A stretch of 64,000 bases of DNA from Achatina immaculata (GCA_009760885.1 CM019707.1:33147645-33211644); one strand, 5' to 3'. Positions 43,985 through 55,362 are shown, counted from the first letter of the stretch. Notes: generated by a model from the letters alone, not told the origin. Program-made: numbers and translations.

Positions 43985-44785
43985 ATTTATGTTGTATTAG
44001 TATAGTCTTCCATATTTGTTCTTCCTCTGCTTTTATTTAGTATAGTCTTCCATAGTTATTCTTCCTCTGCTTTTAGTTACTAAAGTCATCCATAGTTGAT
44101 CTTCCTCTGCTTTTATTTAGTAAAGTCTTCCACAATTATTCTCCCTCTGGATTTAGTATAGTCTACTATAGTTGCGCTTCCCCTGCTTTTATTTATATAT
44201 TTTCCACAGTTGCTATTTCTCTGCTTTTATTTAGTATAATCTTCCACACTTGTTCTTCTTCTGCTTTTATTTAGTATAGTCTTCTACAGTTGCTCTTCCT
44301 CTGATTTTATTTAGTATATTCTTCTACAGTTGCTCTTTCCCTCCTTTTATTAAGTATAGTCTTGCACAGTTGCTCTTCCTCTGCTTTTATTTAGTAAAGT
44401 CTTCCACAGTTGTTATTCCTTTGCTTGTATTTAGTAAAGTCTTCCACAGTTGTTCTTCCTCTGCTTATATTTGGTATAATCTTCCACAGTTGTTCTTCTT
44501 CTGCTTATATTTGGTATAGTCTTCCACAGTTGTTCTTCTTCTGCTTATATTTGGTATAGTCTTCCACAGTTGTTCTTCCTCTGCTTATATTTGGTATAGT
44601 CTTCCACAGTTGTTCTTTCTCTGCTTATATTTAGTAAAGTCTTCCACAGTTGTTCTTTTTCTGTTGTATTTAGTAAAGTCTTACATAGCTGTTCTTTCTC
44701 AGCTTATATTTGGTATAATCTTCCACAGCTGTTCGTTTTCTGCTTGTATTTAGTAAAGTCTTCCACAGTTGTTCTTTCTCTACAG
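43985..44785. repeat. 40-bp satellite (TTTAGTATAGTCTTCCACAG type)
   Basis: About 20 units of ATTTAGTATAGTCTTCCACA plus GTTGTTCTTCCTCTGCTTTT. TATTTGGTATAATC and TTTAGTAAAGTC variants form local blocks. It ends 25 bp before sequence leading into the minus-strand LINE. Confidence 0.93.
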
Positions 44786-45019
44786 AAACAAGAGAAAGCA
44801 GCTGAACAATCACGAATGCTGACATTGTTTCATCCATTGCTTCTGAATGAGTGTCACGCTGTTGCTAAAAAACAAAGAAGACATCACTTTACATTTCTTG
44901 TGGCAGTGTAAGTATATCCTGCATGTGCTATAACTTCATCTGCCATTATCTTTCAAAATTTGATTCTCTTTTCTATGTGGATGTACTTTTTAGACTTCTT
45001 CTTCATACACATTGTCTGT

Positions 45020-46200
45020 CTATATCTGCAGTCCTGTCTCTTGGATAAATTTCACTGTTTTGTTTTTTTTTTTTTGTAATTCATGTATGGAGCCGTAGAG
45101 CTTATCTTCTTTGGTGGTTTCACTGGGCCAGTAATTGCTTCTCAGTGTCTCGTAGTTGGTGCAGTTTTGAAGGATATTTTCCACAGTTTGGGGCACTTGG
45201 GCACATGTACAAAGAGTAGTAGTACCAACCTTAAACTGTGTATACATATGACTTCGGAGTCGGCTGTGTCCTGTTCGAAGACGGAAAATGGTGACTTGTT
45301 CATTTCTGTTTAGCATGTGATAGTCATCATGTGGTGGTGTTTGTGGCTTCCTGTAGGTTTTTATCATGCTTTTCTACTGATTATAGGTGATTGGTATGTC
45401 TGGTTGCTCCATTTCAGTGCCCTCTTTGGTCAGACGGTCAGCTTTCTCGTTACCTGGTATCCCACAGTGGGAGGGAATCCACTGCAAGGTGACTCTGTGT
45501 TGGGAGCCATTTTTTGACAAGGCATCCTTAAGGTCTGGTAGTTTGTTGCACTGAATAACTTCCAGTACTGATCTTGCATCTATGAGAATTACTATGGGGC
45601 AAGTATCAGTTCTGGAGTCTGATAGTTTTCAACCGCAGTAATAGTTGCCCAAACTTCTGCATCATAGTTCTTGCAGTATTTTCCTGTGGGTATGTAAATC
45701 TTCTCAGTGGTGTTGTTTGGATATTCAATATGTGCTCCTGCCCCTCCATTCTTTATGACATTGTGTGTAGATCCGTCTGTATACACACGTATCCAGGTGT
45801 CACATGGATATTTGTCATCTAGAACACTAAGTGTGGCTGTTGATCTTACAAGACTACTCTGCATCTCATCATTCTGCACACCTTTCACTTCAGTCTGAAT
45901 AGTTATTTGTGTACAATCTGCTTCTTTCCATGGTGTATGCTCTGGTACAGATGATAATGGAGCGACTACAGTTGAAAGGTCAGGTATCAGCTTACGCATA
46001 CGCTTGGCCTGATGAATGAAGCTGCTTCTTTTAAGCCGTCTTAGTGCCACGTTATTGAATCTCTCCTTCAGGGGATGGCTTACAGAGCTGAGGAATTTTT
46101 CTCCCAAGGTCAAGACCTTTGTTTCTGTACGTTCTTTTAGCGCTTGAACACCAGATATTTTCTGCATTTCTACTACTGGTGTGGACTTCATGGCACCTGT
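45020..46200 (-). pseudogene. LINE RNase H and C-terminal domain
   Basis: From 46191 leftwards one frame reads MKSTPVVEMQKISGVQ, then RVYTDGSTHNV (first catalytic Asp), GGAGAHIEYP and KNYDAEVWATI (catalytic Glu), to a stop at 45592. A one-base frameshift near 45590 leads to VILIDARSVLEVIQ (third acidic residue) and WIPSHCGIPGNEKADRL. After one more stop come RLRTGHSRLRSHM and CTCAQVPQTVENILQNC, ending in FIQETGLQI. The three acidic RNase H residues and the SHCGIPGNEKAD block are all present, so decay is by frame only. Confidence 0.9.
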
Positions 46201-47514
46201 GATAATCTGTAGTGACTGATTTTGTGCCTTGTCTAGATTATGCAGCGTAGTGTTTGATGCTGTGCACCAAGATGTTGAGCCATATTCTAAATGTGGTAGA
46301 ATACTTTGCTGATATACCAGGAGTAGTGTAGGTGAAAGGATTCTTCCTTGTGGTACGCCATGTCGCAGCAGTACTTTCTGGCTTTTGTGACCATCCGTTA
46401 CTACTTTTGCTTTTCTATCGTGTAAATATTACTTTATCCAGCTGTACAGTCTTCCATTCACATTGCAGTTTCTTATTTTCCATAGCAGACTTTTTTTCCA
46501 TACTTTATCAAAGGCTTTCTTCAGGCCTATCCATGCTGCTAGTACAAGGTTTTTGTCTTCGAATTCATCCTCATACTCTTGAGAGAGATAGGTCACTTGA
46601 TCTTCTGTACTGTAGTACTGCCTAAATCCTGCTCCTTGTGGAATGAGAAGATTTTCACCGTCTATGTACAATTTTAGACTCAGGTCAATGATGGGCTCCA
46701 TCGTTTTGCATAGGCAGCTAGTGAGACTGATTGGCCTGTAGCTGGAGACTGTATCGCTGTTTTTCCCTGACTTCAGCAGTGGTACCATGTTTGCTGCCTT
46801 CCAGATTTGAGGTAACTTACCTGTGCTCCAGCACATATTGAAAATATCCAACAGCTTTCCCATTGCTGCCATTCCCAGGTTCTTGATCATTTCATTGGAC
46901 ACTCCATCTGGTGCTGATGATTTTCTTGGTTTCAGTTTAATAACTGCTAGGTCTAACTCGGTGCGTGTGATTGGTGCATCCATGACCTCCACTTTTCTGA
47001 CTTGTTCCTCTTCTTTCTGTGGCTCGATGCGCACTGTACGCTCCTTCTCTGGATGGATATCAATGTTGCAGTCCTGTGCAAACATGCGAGCAAAGTGATC
47101 TGCTACCTGCTTACCTGTAAGAGTTTTCCCATCCTCTATTAGTGTAATCTTTGTACTTCTTCCAGTGCTCTCATCATTTAACTGTTTGATTAGTTTCCAC
47201 AGTTTCTTTCCATCCTTTTCAAAGTTTAGGGACTCTTGTTTTCTCTCTCCAACTTTCCCGTCTGGCTTGCAGCTTGGCTCACTGAAATTTGACCTTAGCA
47301 TGTTGGTAATTGTTGTTGTGTTCTTTCCTCTGGGAATGGTTTCACCGATGGCCTGAAGGATACAAGCATTGCATTCCTTCACTATGCTGTTAATATCCTT
47401 ACCTTCTATGGACAGCTCTCTCACCAGGACACTTGTGCGATGTCTGTACATTGTCCAGTTTGCTTTTTTATAGCTCCATCTGGGGAGAAGGCAAATAGTG
47501 TTAAATGAGTTCAT
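46201..47514 (-). pseudogene. LINE reverse transcriptase with in-frame palm deletion
   Basis: From 47514 an open frame of 361 codons reads through KKLWKLIKQLN, KSSAPDGVSNEMIKNL, LPQIWKAANMVPLLKSGKN, SYRPISLTSCLCKTME and LKKAFDKVW to a single TAA (46429-46431). The same frame continues with RHGVPQGRILSPTLLLVY and jumps directly (about 46311-46318) to QQSILPHLEYGSTSW. The missing piece normally holds the YADD/FADD catalytic box, so polymerase activity is impossible even if the stop were ignored. The frame is continuous with the RNase H part up to 45592. Confidence 0.92.
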
Positions 47515-48170
47515 TTTCTATTGTCAGGAAGACTGGTCGATGGTCGCTACCTCCAAGTTGTTTTCCAAATTTGCGTGTAATGTTTCACTTCAGGTCTGGT
47601 GAGTGGAATGCTAGATCTGGTGTTGAGGTTGTACGCCAAGCCCTTGAGTAAAATGTTGGGGGATCCATTGGCTGGTTGATCAGGAGAAGTCCATTATCAT
47701 GCTGCCAGCTCTCAACTTCCTCTCCTCTCTTGTCTATGTGGTCATAGCTTCAGCTATGTGAATGGCTGTTAAAATCTCCACAAACCATCAGTCTATCTTT
47801 ATGTGGGATTGTTTCCAGAGCAAGTGGACAGTCATTAGGCAGTAATAGTTAAGGAGGCGGAAATCTGTATTACCGGTCTTTAGATGGAGCATCTGGTATT
47901 TGGCACCTTCGATGTACACTCTCACCTGACATGCGATGGTGTTATTCTTAACAAGTGTGAGTACTCCTCCTTTTCTAATTGTCCTGTCGGTCTGATCTAA
48001 AACACTGGTAGCCTCTTATTTTAAAGGCGGCATCTTTGGTGGGGTGTGTCTCCTGTATGCAGCATATACTTACCTGCTCTGCAAAGAATATGTTCTCTAG
48101 TTTCACCTGCTATAGCCAACTCTAACACTACTGGCACTCTCAGCATTCCATTGCATTAGTTTAAGTTCTT
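47515..48170 (-). pseudogene. LINE apurinic-type endonuclease remnant
   Basis: The minus strand gives LKLMQWNAESASSV at about 48138-48165 (start motif of the domain), an IQETH-like segment, GGVLTLVKNN, MVCGDFNSH at about 47755-47790, PDLAFHS, and LGGSDHRPVFLTI at about 47533-47550. GDFNxH and SDHRP are the characteristic catalytic motifs of this endonuclease family. At least three frameshifts or stops separate the pieces. Confidence 0.85.
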
Positions 48171-48800
48171 GCTTTTTGGCAGTTTTCTACTGTTGTATCT
48201 TTTGGCCAGTAACCATACTCTCATGTCTCCTGGGTCCACAAGACGAACTGAGAGGACCCTTTCGAGGCAGGGGGCCCGGCACTGCACCTGCCTGGTTAGT
48301 CTTCACAGGGCAAGCTCCATGTTTAAAAACTGCAGATAGAGACATTTCATTAGCGACGATGCTTGGTACCTAGGTTTTTGCGATGCGCTTTTTGACTGGG
48401 TACCTCCAACTTTAGTACCCTTCCTTGTTAGGGCAGACTGTGGTCTTGCTTGGACTGCCATGAAGACAGTGGTGTAGGCTGGCCTGGCCAAAACTTTGTT
48501 TTCTCACTTCTAGTGTCTGTACTTAAGCCCCTTCTCCACATCAGATCCAGTGTGCAATGCTGTCTGGCCAGATGGCTCTGAGACATTTCCACAGAGACAC
48601 TCTTACTTTGGGATGAGGAATCCGATGAGTGCCTCAACAATATCCGTTCCTCGCCACCTATAGTCTGTTGGCTCTATTTTGTTTACATCATTCTGACATT
48701 GTTGTAAAGACCCATAGGCTTGTCACGTCCTGGATTCATTGGTTTCACATCAGATTTTCCTCATCCCCGCCGGAGATCTCCATGTCCCCATCCGTCCACC
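48171..48800 (-). pseudogene. Possible LINE ORF1 C-terminus
   Basis: Minus-strand frames are open in short stretches (for example 48303-48491 and 48428-48640) with Ser/Lys/Gln-rich composition, and they lead up to the endonuclease start. Position suggests the end of ORF1. No zinc knuckle or RRM is visible, so the assignment is positional only. Confidence 0.35.
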
Positions 48801-49620
48801 ATCCTGACATTACATTTTACAAAAATAAAAATTACAATTAGTGTTGATTGCAACAGGTTTCTGGGCTACAGATGTAGGTCAGTTTTAAGCAAACAGATCT
48901 ATGTTCCCTGTCTCACAAAGACTATGTTAAGATAGGTGTGTTCTCAACACAGTTGTTCCCAGGGGACCTTTCTAGACATTTTGTTGCTCATTAGTTCCTC
49001 TCCAAAATTCATGTGTGTTGGTCCTCAAGGAACAATATTAAATCTTAAATTTTTATTTCACATAGGCTCGATGCTGTTTCCAGATATTTCTGCCTCTAAC
49101 TCAACTAGTTTCACCAGAAAAAAAAGAAAAGAAAGACAACACGGAAAAGAAAATAATCGCATAAAGGGAGAAAACTGATCCTGTCCTCTTGTGTCAGATT
49201 TTCTTTCTTGGATCGCACTTGAAAAGCTGAGATGAGCATTTCATAATTTCTCTTTCGGCACGCATAGTTTCTTAATGAGGACTCTATCTTGTATGGGAAA
49301 TATCTTCTTCACTGTTACGCACAACTTTCTGCAACATCGATTAGCTCAGGCTGAACAAGGAGGAGGACATTCTTTCAAAAGTTTTTAAAACATGCAAAAT
49401 ATGAAGGAATGCTTCCGAAGAAATAAACTCAATAAAAGGTTGAATGATTGACACAGAGCTGGCACAAATAGGTGAAGACTTGGGATTAATGGCTCTGAAC
49501 TTTGCTTGGACACCAGATAGAATTACTGCCACAGTGGCTGCATAGACCTGGCCTAGATAGACATTTATATCCAGTCCATGATTTGTTAGTTGCATGAAGA
49601 AATGTGTAGTGATTTGTATA
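48801..49620. other. No gene recognised
   Basis: Unique-looking sequence between the LINE and the TAC microsatellite. Short chance frames only. Confidence 0.45.
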
Positions 49621-49624
49621 CTGT

Positions 49625-49845
49625 TTCTGAATATACCACTACTATTATTACCACTACTACCACCACTCCTAATACTACTACCACCACTACCACTGCTACT
49701 ACTACTACTACTATTACTACTACTACTACAACCACTACTATTACCATTATCACCACTACTACAACTACCACTACCACCACTATTACATCATTATCACTAC
49801 TACATCACTATCACTAATACTACTACTACTACTAATACCATCACT

Positions 49846-49882
<37 letters not shown>

Positions 49883-50990
49883 TTACCACTACCACTATTA
49901 TTACTACTACTATCACTAATACTACTACTAATACTACCAGCACTACCACCACCACCACCACCACCACTACTACTACTATCACTAATACTACCACTACTAC
50001 TACCACCACTACTACTACTACCATTACTACTACAACTACTACCACTACTACCACTACTACTACCACTACTATTAATACCACCAAACCCACTACTACTACC
50101 ACTATAACCACCAGTATTACTACTACTATTACTACTACTACTACCAGTACTACTAATACTAACACTATGACTACTACTACTACTATCACTACACTACCAC
50201 TAATACCACTACCACTACCGCTACTACTACCACTTGTACTACTACCACCTCCACTACCAGTACTAAAACTACTACCACTACTAAAACTACTAGCACTACC
50301 ACTACTACTACTACTATCACTACTACTACCACCGCTACTACTATTACCACCACCAAACTACTGCTACCACTACCACTACTACTATTACTAATACTACTAT
50401 TACTACCACTGCTATACTACTACCACCAAACTACTACTACCACTACCACTATTACTACTACTATCACTACTACTACTACCATCACTACTACTATTACTAC
50501 CACCACTATTACCACTACTATAAATGCCACTGCTACTACTACTATTACTACTACTACCATTACAATCACTACTACTACTACTACTACTACTACCACTATT
50601 ACTGCTACTAAGACACTCCAACTACTACTGCTACTACTACTACTACTACTTCTACTACTACTACTACTATTACTGCTAACATACTCCAAATACTAGTACT
50701 TCTGCTTCTATTGCTACAATGCAACTACCCATCCTGCTACTACTCTTCATACTATTACAACTGCACCACTCCTACTATTAATACTACTACTACTTTTACG
50801 GCTACTACACTGCTGCTCCTACTACTACTCCTCATATTATTGTATTACACCATGCTTCCTCTTAATACCACCCATCATATTACTACTACTATTACTACAC
50901 CACATCTTCTCCTACTACTACTAATCATTTTGCTTCTACTATTAATACCTTCTGCACCATACCTCCTCTTATTACTACTCATATTACTAC
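49625..50990. repeat. Long TAC/ACC trinucleotide tract
   Basis: Roughly 1.1 kb of (TAC)n with ACC and ATC interruptions (to about 50700), then a degenerate part up to the GC-rich element. It yields poly-Thr/Leu frames of up to 265 codons on the plus strand and poly-Val frames on the minus strand. These are artefacts. Confidence 0.95.
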
Positions 50991-50996
50991 TACTGC

Positions 50997-52311
50997 CCGC
51001 TGATGGCGAGATCTTCAGCTGCCGTGCGTGGAGCGGTGCTCCTCCCGGCCAATGAAGAAATTTGCAAATGAGGTTGCCGCGCAGCATCACTGCGGAAAAG
51101 GTGGTAGAAAGGATAAAGCGAAGCAAACAGTCAAATCACGGCACCTCTGGTCTGGAGGTCGGCCACGTCCTGAGTGCAGTCATATCGGGTGAAATGCATG
51201 AACCGGCTTGTCCCAGAGGTTAAGACACTACTGTCGAGACTCCTCAAATGCCGCGCGTGGAGTGAAGCTCCTCCCGGTTAAGGAAGTAAATGCGGAAAAG
51301 AAATAAAGGTTGCTGTGTGGCGCCGATGGGAAAAAGTGGTGGAAAGTGAAGTTTAACCGGTATGTCCAGTAGTATCGCTACTAGAGCTATACCACGGCAC
51401 CTCTGCTCTAGAGGCCGCCCACGTCCGAAATGCACCTACACTAGTGAAATATGCCTAAACCGGCACACACCAGGGGTGGAACTTGATGGCTAGACATGTC
51501 ATGCCACCTCCGCTCTAGAGGTCGGTAACGCCTGATAAACACCCATACTGGTGAATTTTGCCTAAACCGGCTCATACCAGGGGTGAATCTTGAAGGCTAT
51601 GCATGTCACAGTACCTCTGCCTAGAGGTCGGTCCCGTCCCAAACACGCCCATACTGGGATAATGCCTAAACCGGCTCAACCCAGGGGTAGAAGTCACTAG
51701 TGGCGAGGATTCGTCCTCCTGGACAAAAGCTCCATCCTGGTCACAACTAGGAAGGGTAGCGGCCACGACCGCAAAATGCTGAAGTCGGAGACACTGGACC
51801 AGGGAAGTCTAGATAGGCAACCACCTCTCACCCGGCGGGGATGTTTGCGTATCCTAATCACGCTGAGGTTTTCCGGTGAGAAAGTCCAACCCTGGACTGG
51901 ATGGGCAACCACCTCTCACCCGGCGGTGATACACGGGTATCTCAAAACACGTCGAGGTTTTCCGGTGAGAAGGTCCAACTCTGGCCTGGGTGGGCTACCG
52001 CCTCTCACCCAGCGGGGATGCACTGATATCCTAAACACGTCGAGGTCTTCCGGTGAGAAAGTCCAACCCTAGACTAAACTGGTGCAATGAAAACCACGGT
52101 GTCACGCAATCCCGCTTCCGAGACCCACCAAGAATACAGGCTAAAGCACTGTGATACTCTGAACCCCTTGTGGTCCTCTCGTGGATCTCGTGTAGTCTAT
52201 TTTGGACCACATAGGGGACCACGGGACCTAACGAGGACCACAGGCGTGAATTCAGTAGGTTCACAGTGCGGTTTTTGGTGGTAGAAGTGAACGAAGAAGA
52301 AGAAGAAGAAG
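50997..52311 (+). mobile_element. 1.3-kb GC-rich element with two tandem blocks and (GAA)n tail
   Basis: A GC-rich insert interrupts the TAC tract, and ACTACTACTGC flanks it at 50986-50996 and 52312-52322. It holds a pair of GCCGTGCGTGGAG / CTCCTCCCGG units (about 51020 and 51250). Next come four diverged roughly 110-bp units with CACCTCTGCTCTAGAGGTCG and CCTAAACCGGCTCA (51130-51690). Then three roughly 88-bp units with CCACCTCTCACCCGGCGGGG and GAGGTTTTCCGGTGAGAAAG (51825-52075). A unique segment and GAAGAAG repeats end it (52290-52311). It shows no reverse transcriptase. A non-autonomous retroelement or a LINE 5' region with a fused 3' end is possible. Confidence 0.7.
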
Positions 52312-52312
52312 A

Positions 52313-52353
52313 CTACTACTGCTACGCCATGCTCCTCTTACTATTATTTCACA

Positions 52354-52416
<63 letters not shown>

Positions 52417-52440
52417 CACTACTACTCATACCACAACTAA
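52313..52440. repeat. TAC microsatellite, right part
   Basis: Continuation of the 49625-50990 tract after the GC-rich insert, with a pure (CTA)n run at 52354-52430. Confidence 0.95.
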
Positions 52441-52742
52441 TACTAGAACTACACCGGGCCTCCACCTGCTACTATTATTCTTCATAGTACTATTACTACC
52501 ATGAAACTGACACTATTACTACTCATGTTACTACAACTCCTGTTAAACTTCAGCATCGCAGTTCCGCCTGAAACTGTCAAACATTTCACAGACATCTGCC
52601 ACAGACTCCGTCACAGTAACAAAAGTTACACAAGCTTATTTGACGGAGGTTGTGTGGTTGTTTCGCTTTATGTGACTGCCTCTTTTTTGCCTAGACCAGA
52701 TGCAGTGTACGGTGCAGTTTAAAAAGCTGTTTTTATTCACAG
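52441..52742. other. Degenerate TAC-derived sequence and intron end
   Basis: An ATG-led 73-codon frame at 52501-52722 starts with a hydrophobic Leu-rich stretch (MKLTLLLLMLLQLLLNF). That stretch is largely derived from TAC repeats, so a signal peptide is doubtful. The segment ends in the acceptor TTTTTATTCACAG at 52742. Confidence 0.4.
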
Positions 52743-52941
52743 AATGACATTTATCCTCCCTTTGCTGGTGGTTGTATCAGGTATTGCTGTTCTGGTAGAG
52801 ATCAATATTGTCAACATTTACATGTATCGCGACTCAGCCGCCAATGAGGATGCCAGGAAGGAGTTGAAGGAAAGTGCGCAAAAGTACGCCGTGGACTCGG
52901 ACGACACTTTCTCCGTGACCTATGACATCATTTCCATATGG
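52743..52941 (+). CDS. Tetraspanin-like internal exon (TM3 and start of large loop)
   Basis: A pyrimidine-rich acceptor (CTGTTTTTATTCACAG) precedes and a strong donor (GTAAGG) follows a 199-bp open segment. It translates as FILPLLVVVSGIAVLVEINI, then VNIYMYRDSAANEDARKELK and ESAQKYAVDSDD, ending YDIISIW. A hydrophobic helix with LVEI near its end, then a Tyr/Arg-Asp exit and an amphipathic ELKE helix, is the pattern of tetraspanin TM3 and the start of the large extracellular loop. The diagnostic CCG would lie in the next exon. The exon is richer in GC, especially at third positions, than its surroundings. Its entry phase is 2 and exit phase 0. No partner exon is identifiable in the window, so introns must be long. 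It could be another four-helix membrane protein. Confidence 0.55.
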
Positions 52942-53469
52942 GTAAGGAGTGTTTTGATTGGCTCTCAAAGTCACACCACTATAATGAGCAAGACGGGTTC
53001 TGATTGGTTCTCTCGTAGTGATATAAAGTCTACGTGGATAATTTCGCTTTTGATTGGTTTTCACTCGGTGTCATCGTTTTGCATAGCTGTAAGACGACTT
53101 TTGATTCGTTCCCATACACTTTTCGCTCATAGGCAGATTTCGACGTTACTGCCCTCTTTTCGTATTATGTCCTTCTCTGTCCTTTGAACTGATTTTTCTC
53201 TCTCAGAGTTTGTTCCTGTTTTCTACTGTAGTCAGCTGGACTTCCAGCTGTGATTCGCTAACAGAGTTAAGTTTTCAGTTACTTGTTTCTTGACGCTTGG
53301 TTTCTCTTTTAAAATGTTCGCTTATCGTTTAAAACCCAAGGTCAGCCCTGCATCTGTCAAGTTTTTAGTTTGTTTTCATAGTTTCTTGCACTGTCTTCCT
53401 TCTCTCTCTCCACACTGGTACTACTATTACTGTTAATACTACTACTATTATTATTACTATTACCACTAT
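52942..53469. other. Intron-like sequence with spaced GATTGG motifs
   Basis: Directly after the donor site, TGATTGG occurs at 52955, 53001 and 53051 with a GATTCG variant at 53103. These lie 46-51 bp apart in similar contexts (TTTTGATTGGCTCTC, TCTGATTGGTTCTC). This may be a degenerate roughly 50-bp repeat. Confidence 0.4.
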
Positions 53470-53645
53470 AAGTGAGGAAATTAAGAGTGTACAAATAGGG
53501 AATAAAATATACTTCGCCATGCAACACCTGTTAAAATCCAAAATCCTTTCCCAAAACACCAAAATAACAATCTACAAAACTATAATAAGACCAGCCAGTA
53601 TGGATCAGAAACGTGGAGTGGAACAAAGAAAGATGAATAACATTT
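53470..53645 (+). pseudogene. LINE RT post-palm fragment
   Basis: Reads EEIKSVQIGNKIYFAMQHLL, then KSKILSQNTKITIYKTIIRP, and after a frameshift YGSETWSGTKK. It matches the NRxYFxLxxLLKSKxLSxxTKxxIYKTLIRP..YGSETW block common to the LINE type at 1-340. Truncated at both ends. Confidence 0.82.
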
Positions 53646-53790
53646 GTAGATCTTTTAGAACTCTTAGATGGGCCATAATACAACCAGCCCCCTTCACTAC
53701 TCTTAGGTGGGCCCCCAATTCAATCAGCCCCCTTCATTACTCTTAGATGGGCCGCAGTACAACCAGCTCCCTTCATATATTCTTATATAG
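53646..53790. repeat. About 45-bp repeat (ACTCTTAGATGGGCC)
   Basis: Three copies of a unit with ACTCTTAGATGGGCC, ACAACCAGCCCCCTTCA, somewhat diverged. Confidence 0.8.
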
Positions 53791-54149
53791 TTAGGAAAGC
53801 AACTTGTTAGATATTGTTAGAAATTATTTTAATGTTTGTTTAAAAAAATATGTTAGAAGATCTGTATTTACAATGTATTTTTATTTATGTATATGTCTGC
53901 GTGTGTATGTGTGCGTGAGTGCTATTTTATTAGGTTAATTACTTCTTCTCTTTTACCTTGAATGTAGTAGTTAAATCTTACACTCTTTTGATATGTTTTT
54001 ACTAATTTAATTTGTATTTTTGTACTAAATCAAGTGTGTGGGAAGAATGAAAGATGGAGTGATGAAGGACAGAATGTAAGACGGGCCTGCGTGCCCAATT
54101 CTTTACCCTTGAAAAATAAAGATTATTCCACGATAGCAATGTCATTTAT
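53791..54149 (+). other. No gene; polyadenylation-like end
   Basis: AT-rich sequence ending in CTTGAAAAATAAAGATTATT (AATAAA at about 54112-54117). It resembles the 3' end of a transcript or an LTR, but no reading frame leads into it. Confidence 0.35.
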
Positions 54150-54219
54150 TGGTTAGAACTATTCACAACACACTGTACATGTTATCTTTGGAGCTAGTTT
54201 TTCGTGGTTCATTCAGGTA

Positions 54220-54560
54220 TTTTTACTGTTACTACTTTTGCAATACTACTGTTGTTGCAACTGTTATGTCAGCTACTAGTATTATTAATACTACTATTAC
54301 TACTTCTATTATTGTTATCGACAGAAATACTCCCTCTGCTACTACTGTTAACTTCTGTTACTAAAAGTACTATTACAACTTCAGCTACTTTTACTATTAC
54401 TTTCTCTGTTACTACTGTCCCGTTACAGCTAATAATATTACTTTTATTACTGTAGTGCAGTAAACGTTTTCTATTACAACCACTACCATTAGTATCACTT
54501 TTACAATACTACTGCTAGTACTTTTGCTACTACAACTATCATTACTACTACTATTCCACA
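54220..54560. repeat. Degenerate ACT/TAC trinucleotide region
   Basis: ACT/TTA-rich degenerate microsatellite similar in composition to 49625-50990. Confidence 0.8.
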
Positions 54561-54944
54561 TATTCAGCTGCTATGAAATAGTAATGTGTCTAGTTCCGGC
54601 AACATTTGAAGAAGAGAACAGTGTCTATCACTTTAAAGCAGAAAGGCAAATACTATTTAGTAACTTCTGGTGACAAACCTTCTTGTGGAGATTTAAATTT
54701 TTCATTTGTAGAAACTACTTCTTCTTGTTGATACTATAAGGTCAGAATCTAAATATATAACAGTATTCTCTTAACTATGGGATATAAGCAGTACTGGTAC
54801 TCAGGAAACAATAGAGTGAGTGCCCTTGTTTGAAAGGTATTTTAGTCTAGAGCGTATGCGGGGGGGGGGGGTCTTAAGATAAGCGTGCAGCATGGAAAAA
54901 GCTGAGTAGGGATAGTATAAATACCGCTCACGATTAGTAAAAGA

Positions 54945-55300
54945 TTGTTTTGATGCAGATGAAGCCTTACTTGTTTTGATGCAGATGAAGCCTTACTTGT
55001 TTTGATGCAGATGAAGCCTTACTTGTTTTGATGCTGATGAAGCCTTACTTGTTTTGATGCAGATGAAGCCTTACTTGTTTTGATGCAGATGAAGCCTTAC
55101 TTGTTTTGATGCAGATGAAACCTTACTTGTTTTGATGCAGATGAAGCCTTACTTGTTTTGATGCTGATGAAACCTTACTTGTTTTGATGCAGATGAAGCC
55201 TTACTTGTTTTGATGCTGATGAAACCTTACTTGTTTTTATGCTGATGAAGCCTTACTTGTTTTGATGCTGATGAAGCCTTACTTGTTTTGATGCAGATGG
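54945..55300. repeat. 26-bp satellite
   Basis: About 13 copies of TTGTTTTGATGCAGATGAAG plus CCTTAC, with GCTGATG and GAAACC variants. Confidence 0.94.
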
Positions 55301-55315
55301 AGCATTACGATGTGT

Positions 55316-55360
<45 letters not shown>

Positions 55361-55362
55361 TC
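55316..55362. repeat. (GA)n microsatellite
   Basis: GA run with one GC interruption, immediately after the 26-bp array. Confidence 0.95.

Larger units (their letters stand above)
44950..48800 (-). mobile_element. I-like LINE (endonuclease, RT, RNase H), minus strand, decayed
   Basis: Reading leftwards from 48800 the element shows a probable ORF1 remnant, an apurinic-type endonuclease, reverse transcriptase, RNase H and a C-terminal CxC...QNC segment, then a 3' untranslated region near 44950-45020. This domain order, with RNase H after RT, is that of the I-group of LINEs. It is inactivated by frameshifts in the endonuclease, one stop in RT, loss of the RT palm and a frameshift in RNase H. Related 3' ends lie at 30341 and 32431. 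Both boundaries are approximate. Confidence 0.88.

Noticed and set aside
46429..47514. Functional host reverse transcriptase gene
   Set aside because: It is part of a decayed LINE: it has a stop, lacks the catalytic palm, and is flanked by endonuclease and RNase H remnants.
49594..50391. Long Leu/Thr-rich open frame (265 codons)
   Set aside because: It is a translation of the TAC microsatellite; several other frames on both strands are equally open.
52501..52722. Secreted peptide gene with a signal peptide
   Set aside because: The hydrophobic start derives from degenerate TAC repeats, and the segment lies directly upstream of a good splice acceptor, so it is better explained as intron.
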